DNA of 64,000 nt from Nannocystis sp. GTDB taxonomy: Bacteria; Myxococcota_A; Polyangia; Nannocystales; Nannocystaceae. The notes beneath the pieces are model-generated. The model saw nothing but the letters and a program-made list of their open reading frames with translations, had not been told where the DNA came from and searched no databases. Positions 51,775 to 59,350 of this stretch are shown piece after piece. The position numbers and the translations under genes are program-made. The DNA lies in assembly GCF_016714285.1 (NCBI RefSeq), contig NZ_JADJNN010000019.1, positions 62,001 to 126,000 on the forward strand, read 5' to 3'. Each line of letters starts with the position of its first letter. Within the stretch, counting starts at the first letter, position 1.

Positions 51775-52917
51775 TCACCCGAACGATCGCAGATCCCCCG
51801 CCGGCGCGCTCGCCAGGTAGCTCTCCCACTTCCGGATCGTCAGCGCCTGGAACTCATGCACCGCCGGGTTTAGCTCGGCGATCGGCGCGTTCCAGTGCTC
51901 GTTGTAGCCGACCTGCTCGGCCTCGCAGGCCACCCCGTCCTCCTCGAGCAGCGGCTTGAACACCGCCTCCTTGGCGATGCCCAGCACCGGCTCCATCACC
52001 TGCCTGGGCATCTTCAGCGGCAAGAACGGGATCTTGAAGCCGTCGAAGTAGAACAGGAAGAAGGCCCGCGTGGTCTGCTCGTCGATGGGCAGGCAGAAGC
52101 ACCAGTCCTTGATCTTGCCGTCCGTGTCCGACCACTGATACGGGTATTGATAACACAGCTTCATCGCATTCACGTTGGTGCGCGAGCGGTCGACGAAGTG
52201 GCGCATCAGCGGGCCCGCGGCCACCTGCGTGTCGTAGGCGACGTGCACGTTGTCGCCCTCGACCCGCAGGTCCGTCAATGTGCTGTCCGTGAACGGCTTG
52301 AACTTGCGGTGGAGATACGCGTGGGTGAAGTCGCTGACGTTGTCGATGATCATCGAATGGTGGGCCTTCCACGTGAAGTCCACCAAGAGCTTGGCCCACG
52401 GCTTTGGCCCCTCGAGCTCGGGGATCTCCGGCATCGCCACCGAATCGGCCCGCGCCGCCTCGCCGAAGAAGATCCACACCAGCCCATAGCGCTCGCGCAC
52501 CGGGTAGTGGCGCAGGGTGATGTTCGGCAGCGGCTTGCCGAACAGCTCGTGCGGCACCTTGCACAGCTTCCCGCCGCCGTCGTAGGTCCACCCGTGATAC
52601 GGGCACACCAGCTGGCAGTCCTCCACCCGCCCGATCGACAGCTTCAGCTGGCGGTGCGCGCAGCGGTTCTCCACCGCCCGCAGCACCCCGTCCTGGCCGC
52701 GAAACAGCGCCACCGAGCGCCGCCAGAACACCACCTCCATCACCTGCCCGGGCTTGACCCGCTTGCTGTACTCGACCGGATACCAGTAGTTCGGGTCGAG
52801 CCCCGCCGCCCGCACCTTCTGCCGGCGATTCTTGGCCTGCTCGAAGCTGGGCGGCGGCGGACGGCCGATCTGCGTGAGCGGCGGCGTATGCTGGGATGGC
52901 GAAATGGGCTTGTTCAT
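51775..52917 (-). CDS. Rieske non-haem iron oxygenase, probable sterol C4-demethylase (SdmA-like)
   Basis: A 380-residue aromatic-ring-hydroxylase-like oxygenase. The Rieske [2Fe-2S] site is C86-x-H88 ... C105-x2-H108 (RCAHRQ, VCPYHGWTYDG). The catalytic iron site is N193-x2-D196-x2-H199-x3-H203 (NVSDFTHAYLH). There is no membrane anchor. Its ATG is 5 bp after the stop of the CYP51-like gene, so they form an operon; a sterol C14-reductase is divergent. In sterol-making bacteria, C4 methyl groups are removed by a Rieske oxygenase (SdmA) with a reductase (SdmB), unlike the eukaryotic SMO route. Context makes this the best assignment; a sterol desaturase or hydroxylase of the same fold is the alternative. 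No reductase gene is in the window. Confidence 0.8.
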   Translation of the reverse strand: MNKPISPSQHTPPLTQIGRPPPPSFEQAKNRRQKVRAAGLDPNYWYPVEYSKRVKPGQVMEVVFWRRSVALFRGQDGVLRAVENRCAHRQLKLSIGRVEDCQLVCPYHGWTYDGGGKLCKVPHELFGKPLPNITLRHYPVRERYGLVWIFFGEAARADSVAMPEIPELEGPKPWAKLLVDFTWKAHHSMIIDNVSDFTHAYLHRKFKPFTDSTLTDLRVEGDNVHVAYDTQVAAGPLMRHFVDRSRTNVNAMKLCYQYPYQWSDTDGKIKDWCFCLPIDEQTTRAFFLFYFDGFKIPFLPLKMPRQVMEPVLGIAKEAVFKPLLEEDGVACEAEQVGYNEHWNAPIAELNPAVHEFQALTIRKWESYLASAPAGDLRSFG

Positions 52918-52922
52918 GGCGG

Positions 52923-54253
52923 TCACACCCGGCGATAACGAATGCGGCAGGGCGGCGTCGGCCCGGCGATGAGGTTGGTGTAGTCGACCGGATAGCTCGA
53001 CTCGAGCAGCTCGAACTCGAAGTGGCGCAGCAGGTGGCTCCACAGCGCGCGCAGCTGCAGCTGGGCGAACACGATGCCCATGCAGCGGTGCCGCCCCGCG
53101 CCGAAGGCGATGTGCCCGTACGGCGACTTCTTGTCCTCCTCGCGGGGCACGTGGTAGCCGCCGAAGTCGAATTCCTTGAGCACCCGCCGCATCACCAGGT
53201 GGATCGGCGGGAACAGGCGCAGCGCCTCCTTGATCGTGCCCTCCAGCAGCTTCATCTGCTGCAGATCGTCGTAGGTCAGCTGCTCGCGGTCGCCGAGGAT
53301 CTGGCGCTGCTCCTCGACCAGGCGGCGGGCGATGTGCGGGTGCTGCCCGAGCAGGATGGCGATCCACGAGAAGGTCACGCCGCTGGTGTGGTGGCCCGCG
53401 AACATGATCGTCAGGATGAGCCCCGTGATCTCGTCCTCCGTCAGCGCCCGACCGTCCGCGTATCGCGCCTCGATCAGGGTCTGCAGGATGTCCTCGTGCA
53501 CCTGCGGGTCGTGCCGCCGCGCCTCGACGATCTGGCCGATGAGCTCCCCATCTTCACCCGCGCCCGGTCGCGCCGCCGCATCGACGGCAGCGGCAGGTAC
53601 GGCGCGAAGAATGACACCACATTAATCCCACCCTCGAGGTCATGGTAAAGCTGTGAGAACTCGCGCGACAGATTGTGCCGCATCTTCTCGCCGAGCAGGC
53701 AGCGCGTCGAGGTGTGGAGCGTGACCTCGTTGCCCACGTCGAGCATGTTGACCACGCCCTCGCGGCCCCACTTGCCGAAGTGGAGCTCCGCCTCGGCCAC
53801 GAAGCCCTCCGCGTAGGTCCGCAGCCGGCTGTCGCGCAGCGCCTGGTGAAAGAAGCCGAGCTGCTCCTTCATGATGTGCGGCTCCGCGTCGTAGGCGATG
53901 CCCTTGCCGAACACCGGCGTCATCAGCTGGTACGCCTCGCGCTGGCTGACCTCGTCGTCCCTGAAGCGGAAGTACTTCTCCTGCGCCGCGTGCCCCGTCA
54001 TCGCCACCGCCAGCGCGCCCGGCAGGCGCAGGCAAAACAGGTCGCCGAACATCGCCCGCCCGCGCATCATCATCGCCACCGGATCGGTGCGCATCTCCAC
54101 CGCGTGACCGATCACCGGCAGCCCGCCCGGCAGCATCGGCGGCAGCCCCGGCGTGTCGAGCTTCAGCGGCTGCAACGCGGCCCACAGGGTCGACGCGGTC
54201 TGCTTCACGGTCTCGGGAACGGCGAACATCGCCGGCACGGTATCCGAGCGCAT
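52923..54253 (-). CDS. CYP51-like cytochrome P450 (sterol 14-alpha-demethylase), one frameshift
   Basis: About 443 residues after joining. The N-terminal part shows PGLPPMLPGGLPVIGHAVEM, then GKGIAYDAEPH (equivalent to the CYP51 B' helix YD motif) and ALRDSRLRTYAEGFVAEAE. After a break near 53547 (one G missing from a G run in ATGGGGGAGCTC) it continues GELIGQIVEARRHDP, ILQTLIEARYADGRALTEDE, the I-helix IMFAGHHTSGVTFSW (CYP51 has AGHHTSSGTASW), ExxR as EALR, and the haem loop FGAGRHRCMG with the axial Cys. The C-terminus ends PPCRIRYRRV, as in CYP51. It would remove the C14 methyl group of lanosterol-type sterols. Start choice between ATGs at 54253 and 54229 is uncertain. Electron donors are not encoded nearby. 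Confidence 0.85.
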
Positions 54254-54367
54254 CATGCCGGGTACGACCGGCGCCCGCGCAAAGCCGTAGAGAAATCCGC
54301 GTGCGCGCCGCAAACTTCACGCATGCGCGCGACGAGCTCGCGCGGCCCTCGGCTAAAACCTCGGCCC
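54254..54367. promoter_or_regulatory. Divergent promoter region of the sterol module
   Basis: These 114 bp separate the P450-Rieske operon from the C14-reductase gene, so they should hold both promoters and allow shared control. No clear operator symmetry is visible. Confidence 0.4.
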
Positions 54368-55549
54368 ATGGTCATCACACAGTCGCTGTCCGCCGCGCAC
54401 GCCGCTTCACAGCAGGCCCTCGTCGCGGCGCCGCAGCTCGGCGTCACAACCGTGCTGCTCGCCCTGCTGGCCTACAGCGCCTTCTTCTTCGCCATGCTGC
54501 TCGCGGCGCGCGTGCTCCCCGGGCGGCGCGTGCTCGGCTTCCCGCAGCAAGGCGGCCAGCGCAAGACCTACCGCCTCAACGGCCTCGCCCAGTTCGCGCT
54601 CGTCCACTTCATTGTGATCGGCGCCACACTGGTGTGTGGAGCCTCGCTCGCCCCGCTGGTGACCACCTGGTTCTGGCCCCTGTTCGTCGCCGCCAACCTG
54701 TTCTCGCTGGTGTGGACCGTCGTGCTCTACACCGGCGCGCGCGCGCGCGGTGTCCCCTCGGATCAGGGCCTGCTCAAAGATCTATGGCTGGGCCGCGAGC
54801 TCAACCCCACCTGGCGAGACGTCGACCTCAAGGTCTTCGCCTACCAGCCCTCCCTGATCGGCCTCGGCCTGCTCATCGCCGGCTTCGCCTACGCCCAGCA
54901 CGAGCAGCTCGGCCACCTCACCCCGCAGATGCTCGCCTACCAGGCCTTCTGGTGGCTCTACCTGTTCACCCACTACCGCGACGAGCCCGGCGTACTGTCG
55001 ATGTACGACGTCATCGCCGAGAAGTTCGGCTTCATGCTCGTCTGGGGCGACCTCGTGCTGGTGCCCTTCTTCTACTGCACCGCCGGCTGGTACCTGCTGG
55101 CGAACCCGGAGCCTCTCGCCACGCCCACCCTGCTCGCGCTGATCGCCAGCTTCACGCTCGGCCTGTGGGTGTTTCGCGGCGCCAACAAGCAGAAGCACAC
55201 CTTCAAGGTCGACCCCGCGGCCAAGATCTGGGGCGAGGCCCCGCGCCTGCTCGGCGGTCGCCTGCTCGTCTCCGGCTGGTGGGGCGTCGGCCGCAAGATC
55301 AACTATACGGGCGAGCTCACCGTATACTTCTCGATCGCCGCCCTCGCAGGATTGACGCACATCGGGCCATTCCTGGTCCCGCTGTGGCTGCTGGCATTGC
55401 TGCTCCACCGCGCCTGGCGCGACGAGCAGCGCTGCAGCGCCAAGTACGGCGAATTGTGGCAGGAGTATCGCCGGGTCGTGCCCGCCCGAATGTTGCCAGG
55501 ATGGGCGGCCCTGCGGCGCCTGCTGGGCCGCCTGCGGGCCCGCGCCTGA
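54368..55549 (+). CDS. Sterol C14-reductase (ERG24/ERG4 family)
   Basis: A 393-residue polytopic membrane enzyme. It should reduce the delta-14 double bond left by CYP51, using NADPH. Family motifs are clear: GLLKDLWLGRELNPTW (134-149), the FMLVWGDLVLVPFFY segment (222-236), GANKQKHTFK (271-280), LLVSGWWGVGRKINYTGE (299-316, the ERG4/ERG24 signature LLxSGWWGxxRHxNYxGD) and RDEQRCSAKYGELWQEY with VPARMLPGW (351-379). About eight to ten hydrophobic segments are visible. It resembles fungal ERG24 and human TM7SF2/lamin-B-receptor C-terminal regions; ERG4-type delta-24(28) or DHCR7-type reductases are less likely given the CYP51 neighbour. The gene is divergent from the P450-Rieske operon. Confidence 0.87.
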   Translation: MVITQSLSAAHAASQQALVAAPQLGVTTVLLALLAYSAFFFAMLLAARVLPGRRVLGFPQQGGQRKTYRLNGLAQFALVHFIVIGATLVCGASLAPLVTTWFWPLFVAANLFSLVWTVVLYTGARARGVPSDQGLLKDLWLGRELNPTWRDVDLKVFAYQPSLIGLGLLIAGFAYAQHEQLGHLTPQMLAYQAFWWLYLFTHYRDEPGVLSMYDVIAEKFGFMLVWGDLVLVPFFYCTAGWYLLANPEPLATPTLLALIASFTLGLWVFRGANKQKHTFKVDPAAKIWGEAPRLLGGRLLVSGWWGVGRKINYTGELTVYFSIAALAGLTHIGPFLVPLWLLALLLHRAWRDEQRCSAKYGELWQEYRRVVPARMLPGWAALRRLLGRLRARA

Positions 55550-55578
55550 CGCACGCGATCGACGGGGCGCCCGCCCGG

Positions 55579-55716
55579 GCCCCTGAAATATGCACACTCT
55601 CGGGCGCTCACCCGCGGCTCACCAAGCCGAGGCCCGGGGCGGGCGCCCGGGCGCCCGCCCGTGCCCCTGAAATATGCACACTCTCGGGCGCTCACCCGCG
55701 GCTCAGCAAGCCGAGG
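55579..55716. repeat. 54-bp direct repeat flanking a perfect GC palindrome
   Basis: Copies at 55579-55632 and 55663-55716 differ by a single base (84-bp period). The second copy overlaps the 3' end of the sensor kinase at 55692. Between them, 55637-55660 is a perfect 24-bp palindrome built of GGGC/GCCC blocks. The unit lies between convergent genes, so it may act as a bidirectional terminator generated by local duplication. Confidence 0.75.
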
Positions 55717-56861
55717 TTTGGGGCACCCCCGGATCTCGGCGCGATGGGGCCCCCGGATCCCGACGCGCCCCCGACGACGAGCAGCGGCGGCGGCGGTTTG
55801 CGCGGCAGGTCGAGCGTGAAGACGCAGCCCTTGCCCGGCAGGTCGCGCACGTGGAGGAGCCCGGCGGACGCCTGGGCGGCCTTGCGACAGATGGAGAGCC
55901 CGAGCCCGAGCCCGCTGTGATCGCTGCCCCGCTGGGCGAAGGAGCGGAACAGATTCTCGGGCTTGCCTGGCGGCAGGCCGCCACACTCGTCCTCGATCTC
56001 GAACAGCACCCGGTCCGCCGTGGCCCGCACCCGCAGCGCGACGACCGTGCGCTTGTGCGTGAACTTGAAGGCGTTCTGCAGCAGGTTCGCCACGGCCGCG
56101 GCGATGATCTGGCGATCGCCCTCGACCCACACCGTGCGATCGACCGAGCTGACCGCGAGGCTAAGGCCCTGCACCTTCGCCTGCAGCGACGCCCCGATCT
56201 CGATCTCCTCGACCAGCTCCGCCACCGCGATGAGCTCGCGGTGCTCGATGCCCGCGTCGAGGCGGACATCGGCGAGCGAGCGATCGACGAGGTCGCGCAG
56301 CCCGAGCAGGTTGCGGTCGAGGACCTGGCCGGTGCTGCCGCTCACCGCGACCCGCCCGGTCTTGATCAACTCGAAGGCGAGCATCGCCGCGTTGAGGAGA
56401 TTGCGCAGCTCGTGCGCCAGGGTGCCGAGGCGCTCCTGCTCCGCGTCCGCGATCGTACCCTCCCGCGAGCGGGAGAACTCGGTCACCGCCTCGGCGATCG
56501 CGTCGTCGAGGCAGAGGTTTAGGACCTTGAAGTCCTCGGTGGAGATCGGCACGTTCTGCGCGACCGCGAGCGACGTGACCGTCTGACAGACATCGCCGTA
56601 GTCGTGCACGACCTGGCCGATGCTAAGGCCCATGCGGAGCAGGTCACGGCCGTGCCGCGCGGCGCTCAGGCTGAGCTGCTCGTGGTCCGTGGACGCGCTG
56701 GTCTGGGCCCGTACCAGCGCCTCGCCGAGCTGGTCCAGGAAGATCGGGATCCCGTTCAAAAGCTCCGCCTCGCTGGGCTTCGGCGCCGCCCGTGAGGCGA
56801 CCCGCTCGCGCGTGCCGGCGATGATCGCCTCGCGGTTGGTGGAGACGAAGTCTGCGAGCAT
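55692..56861 (-). CDS. Sensor histidine kinase with RsbRD_N-like sensor region
   Basis: A 389-residue soluble kinase. The N-terminal helical region (about 1-150; MLADFVSTNREAIIAGTRER, ARHGRDLLRMGLSIGQVVHDYG) resembles the RsbRD_N sensor fold, a four-helix globin-like module. A HisKA-like helix has phospho-His in TLAHELRNLLNAAML, and the HATPase domain has LLQNAFKFT, IEDECGGLPP and HSGLGLGLSI. The last 30 residues are Pro/Gly-rich and lie partly in a duplicated DNA repeat. I chose the ATG at 56861 over a longer frame that overlaps the divergent kinase gene. It is divergent from a second kinase with the same sensor type at 57004. Confidence 0.85.
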   Translation of the reverse strand: MLADFVSTNREAIIAGTRERVASRAAPKPSEAELLNGIPIFLDQLGEALVRAQTSASTDHEQLSLSAARHGRDLLRMGLSIGQVVHDYGDVCQTVTSLAVAQNVPISTEDFKVLNLCLDDAIAEAVTEFSRSREGTIADAEQERLGTLAHELRNLLNAAMLAFELIKTGRVAVSGSTGQVLDRNLLGLRDLVDRSLADVRLDAGIEHRELIAVAELVEEIEIGASLQAKVQGLSLAVSSVDRTVWVEGDRQIIAAAVANLLQNAFKFTHKRTVVALRVRATADRVLFEIEDECGGLPPGKPENLFRSFAQRGSDHSGLGLGLSICRKAAQASAGLLHVRDLPGKGCVFTLDLPRKPPPPLLVVGGASGSGGPIAPRSGGAPNLGLLSRG

Positions 56862-57003
56862 GGCCGCGACAGTGCACTCCGGCCCTAACAAAGGCAAGCG
56901 GCGGCAAAATAGCGACTCCCTTTGCGTTACTCGGCGCCAGACCCGCGCGATGGTGCGGCCGAAGCGGGTGGACAGACCCAGAAAATCCATCCACAGCTCC
57001 ACC
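56862..57003. promoter_or_regulatory. Divergent promoter region of the two RsbRD_N-like kinases
   Basis: A 142-bp interval with an AT-richer core (about 56885-56935), which contains TATTTT-like and TTTGC-rich sequence that could carry promoters in both directions. No perfect dyad symmetry was found. Confidence 0.35.
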
Positions 57004-58128
57004 ATGCGGCTCACCGAGTTCATCCAGGCGAATCATGAGGCCATCATCGCCGAGTGGGTGCAGTTCGCCACCACCCTGCTCCCGTGGGCGAAAGGTATGA
57101 GCGAGCGGGCGCTGCGCGACCACGCCGGCGAGCTCCTCACCGCGGTCGTCAGCGACATGAAGGCGCCGCAGACCAGCGAGCAGCAGGCCGAGAAGTCACA
57201 GGGCCTGGCCGCGCCGGGGGCCCTCACCAGCGTCGGCCAGAAGCACGCGGCCCAGCGCCTCGCTACCGGCTTCAACCTCGACCAACTCGTCTCCGAGTAT
57301 CGCGCCCTGCGGGCCAGCATCCTCCGCCTGTGGGCCGACGCCAACGGCGAGGAGCACCGCGAGCTCAACCGCTTCAACGAGGCGATCGACGAGAGCCTCA
57401 CCGAGGCGACGATCCGCTACTCGGAGATGCTCGGCCGCACCCGCGAGCAATTCCTCGCCATCCTCGGCCACGACCTGCGCAATCCGCTGGGCGCGATCCT
57501 CATGGGATCGACGATGTTGGCCCGATCGGAGCGCCTCGACGACAAGCAGGCCAGGATCGCCGCGCGCATCCTGAACAGCGCCAGTCGCATGAATCGGATG
57601 GTCAGCGATCTATTGGATCTGACGCGCACTCGCCTCGGTGCTGGCATTCCGGTCACGCCGCGGGCGATGGATCTGGCGCCCATCTGCCAGGCGGTGATCG
57701 CAGAGCTCGAGGCGGTCCACCCCGACTCTCACCTGCGATTCGAGGCCTTCGGCGACCTCGTCGGCACCTGGGACAGCGACCGGCTCACCCAGGTGATCTC
57801 AAACCTGGTGGCGAACGCCCTGCAGCACGGCGGCGAGGGTGGCAGCGTCAGCGTCGTCGCCGAGGGGCTCGGCGACACGGTCGCGCTGCGGATCAACAAT
57901 CATGGGCCGCTCATCGCCCCGGAGGCGATGCGAATGATCTTCGAACCCATGCTCCGCCAGCCGACCCCGGATGGCGACCGGAACAGCACCGGCCTCGGCC
58001 TCGGCCTCTACATCGCGCGTGAGATCGTGGTCGCCCACGGTGGCACGATCGGCGTGACCTCGACCGAGGCGGCGGGCACCACCTTCACCATTCAGATGCC
58101 CCGCCATCCCGCCGACACCGCGCAATAG
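57004..58128 (+). CDS. Sensor histidine kinase with RsbRD_N-like sensor region
   Basis: A 374-residue soluble kinase. It begins MRLTEFIQANHEAIIAEWVQ, the typical start of RsbRD_N domains, and the sensor region runs to about residue 135 (KHAAQRLATGFNLDQLVSEYRALR). The HisKA domain has phospho-His in ILGHDLRNPLGAILMGS, and the HATPase domain has LVANALQH, INNHGP and STGLGLGLYIAREI. The HDLRNPL form of the H box is typical of HWE-independent, soluble kinases with this sensor. The ATG at 57004 gives the exact domain start. It is divergent from a related kinase; the two share domain order but only limited sequence identity. Confidence 0.88.
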   Translation: MRLTEFIQANHEAIIAEWVQFATTLLPWAKGMSERALRDHAGELLTAVVSDMKAPQTSEQQAEKSQGLAAPGALTSVGQKHAAQRLATGFNLDQLVSEYRALRASILRLWADANGEEHRELNRFNEAIDESLTEATIRYSEMLGRTREQFLAILGHDLRNPLGAILMGSTMLARSERLDDKQARIAARILNSASRMNRMVSDLLDLTRTRLGAGIPVTPRAMDLAPICQAVIAELEAVHPDSHLRFEAFGDLVGTWDSDRLTQVISNLVANALQHGGEGGSVSVVAEGLGDTVALRINNHGPLIAPEAMRMIFEPMLRQPTPDGDRNSTGLGLGLYIAREIVVAHGGTIGVTSTEAAGTTFTIQMPRHPADTAQ

Positions 58129-58237
58129 GCAGCCCGCAATGGAAAAAGGGGCCAGCGCCGCACGGCGCCGACCCCAGGAGCGTCCATGACGCCCTCCCTG
58201 ATGGCATCCGCGGATGCCATCCGCGATGCCAACTCGC
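58129..58237. terminator. Convergent intergenic region with hairpin and 22-bp palindrome
   Basis: GCGCCG-CA-CGGCGC (58155-58168) forms a short hairpin, and 58200-58221 is a perfect 22-bp palindrome (arm GATGGCATCCG). Both lie between the convergent stops at 58128 and 58238. Termination is likely for the first; the palindrome may be a separate protein-binding site. Confidence 0.5.
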
Positions 58238-59158
58238 TCAGCCCGCCGCGGCCGGCGTGTCGCACTTGGCCTTGGCCTTCTCGAGCCACGGATCGAGCGC
58301 CGGGTCCTTCAGGCTGTACTTCTTGGCCGCCTTGAACACCTGGTCGACGTGGTAGTCGCAGACGTACTGCATGGTCGGCACGACCGCCGGCAGGATCGCG
58401 TTGCCGAGGTCGATGTAACAGGCCTTGGTGACCTCGGCGAGCTTGGTCTTGGACCAGTCGTTGCCGAGCTTCTCGAGGTCCTCGACGGCCATGCCGCACT
58501 GGAAGGGCACCTCGTTGGTCTTGGCATCGAGGTTCTTCTTGGCCTCGGCGATCGCCTCGGTCGCGCGGCGGGCCGCGTCGACCTCCTTGCACAGCGCCTC
58601 CGCCTTGGTCTTCGCCTCGGGCGAGACCTTCTCGGCGGTGAGGGTCAGGTCGAAGCACTTGCCCTCGGGGTCGCCGCCCTTGTCGCGGATCGCCTCGAGG
58701 TCCTTGGTCGCGGTGTCGAGCGCCTTGGTGAACAGATCACCGCACAGCTTCTTGACGCCCTCGTCCTTGATGTCGCTGAACTTGCAGGTCGACAGCGCGT
58801 CGTCCAGCTTCTCGCCGGTGGCCAGCGCCGCCTCGATCTCCTTCTTGACCTTGCGGGCGTACTTGGCGTCGCTGAGGGCGTCCTTGCACTTCTTGAAGTC
58901 CTCGCAGCCGGCCTTCGCCGCGCACTCGAGCTCGGCCTTCTCGGACTCGGCGTCGCGGTCCTTCTTGTCGCGACACTCCTTGAGGGCGAGGTCCTTGAGG
59001 CCCTCGAACAGCGCCTTCTGCTCGGCCGGCGCGCACTCGATCTCCTTGTTGAAGACTACGGCGCAGTAGTCACCGCCGCCGCAGCCGGGGGAGACGAGGA
59101 GGCCGAGGCCGAAGGCCAGCAGGCCCGAGCCGAGAAACATGCGATTCATCGTGTTCAT
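58238..59158 (-). CDS. Helical Lys/Glu-rich lipoprotein, 306 aa
   Basis: The start MNTMNRMFLGSGLLAFGLGLLVSPGC is a lipoprotein signal with Cys near residue 26. The mature protein is highly charged (Lys, Glu, Asp, Ala) and mostly helical, with about a dozen Cys at regular spacing (IECAPAEQ, KECRDKK, ELECAAKAGCEDFKKC, STCKFSD, KLCGD), which suggests disulphide-linked helical hairpins in the periplasm. The family is not recognised. Lysine content is well above that of its neighbours. I chose the start at the Met just before the signal peptide; MNRMFL (59149) is an alternative. Confidence 0.72.
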   Translation of the reverse strand: MNTMNRMFLGSGLLAFGLGLLVSPGCGGGDYCAVVFNKEIECAPAEQKALFEGLKDLALKECRDKKDRDAESEKAELECAAKAGCEDFKKCKDALSDAKYARKVKKEIEAALATGEKLDDALSTCKFSDIKDEGVKKLCGDLFTKALDTATKDLEAIRDKGGDPEGKCFDLTLTAEKVSPEAKTKAEALCKEVDAARRATEAIAEAKKNLDAKTNEVPFQCGMAVEDLEKLGNDWSKTKLAEVTKACYIDLGNAILPAVVPTMQYVCDYHVDQVFKAAKKYSLKDPALDPWLEKAKAKCDTPAAAG

Positions 59159-59350
59159 GAGAGGTGTTCTTCGTGGTTCGTGGGGGGGGGTGAGGGAGGG
59201 GGCTTCGCCGACCCGTTCAAGGCGTCGTACCCCGAGTCGTGCGAATTTGCGCCGCGCATTACCACGAAAAACACCCCGCTGTAAATCCAAACCGCGGGGC
59301 TCCCGCCCCCCGCGTGGGACGGGATCCAGGCCCCGCGGAACATCGCTCCG

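Noticed and set aside
47933..51820. A plus-strand open frame of 1295 codons
   Set aside because: It is mostly a shadow of the unknown gene at 48049 and the cysteine-rich gene at 49522. Only its short piece near 48890-48980 is real, as part of the frameshifted gene.
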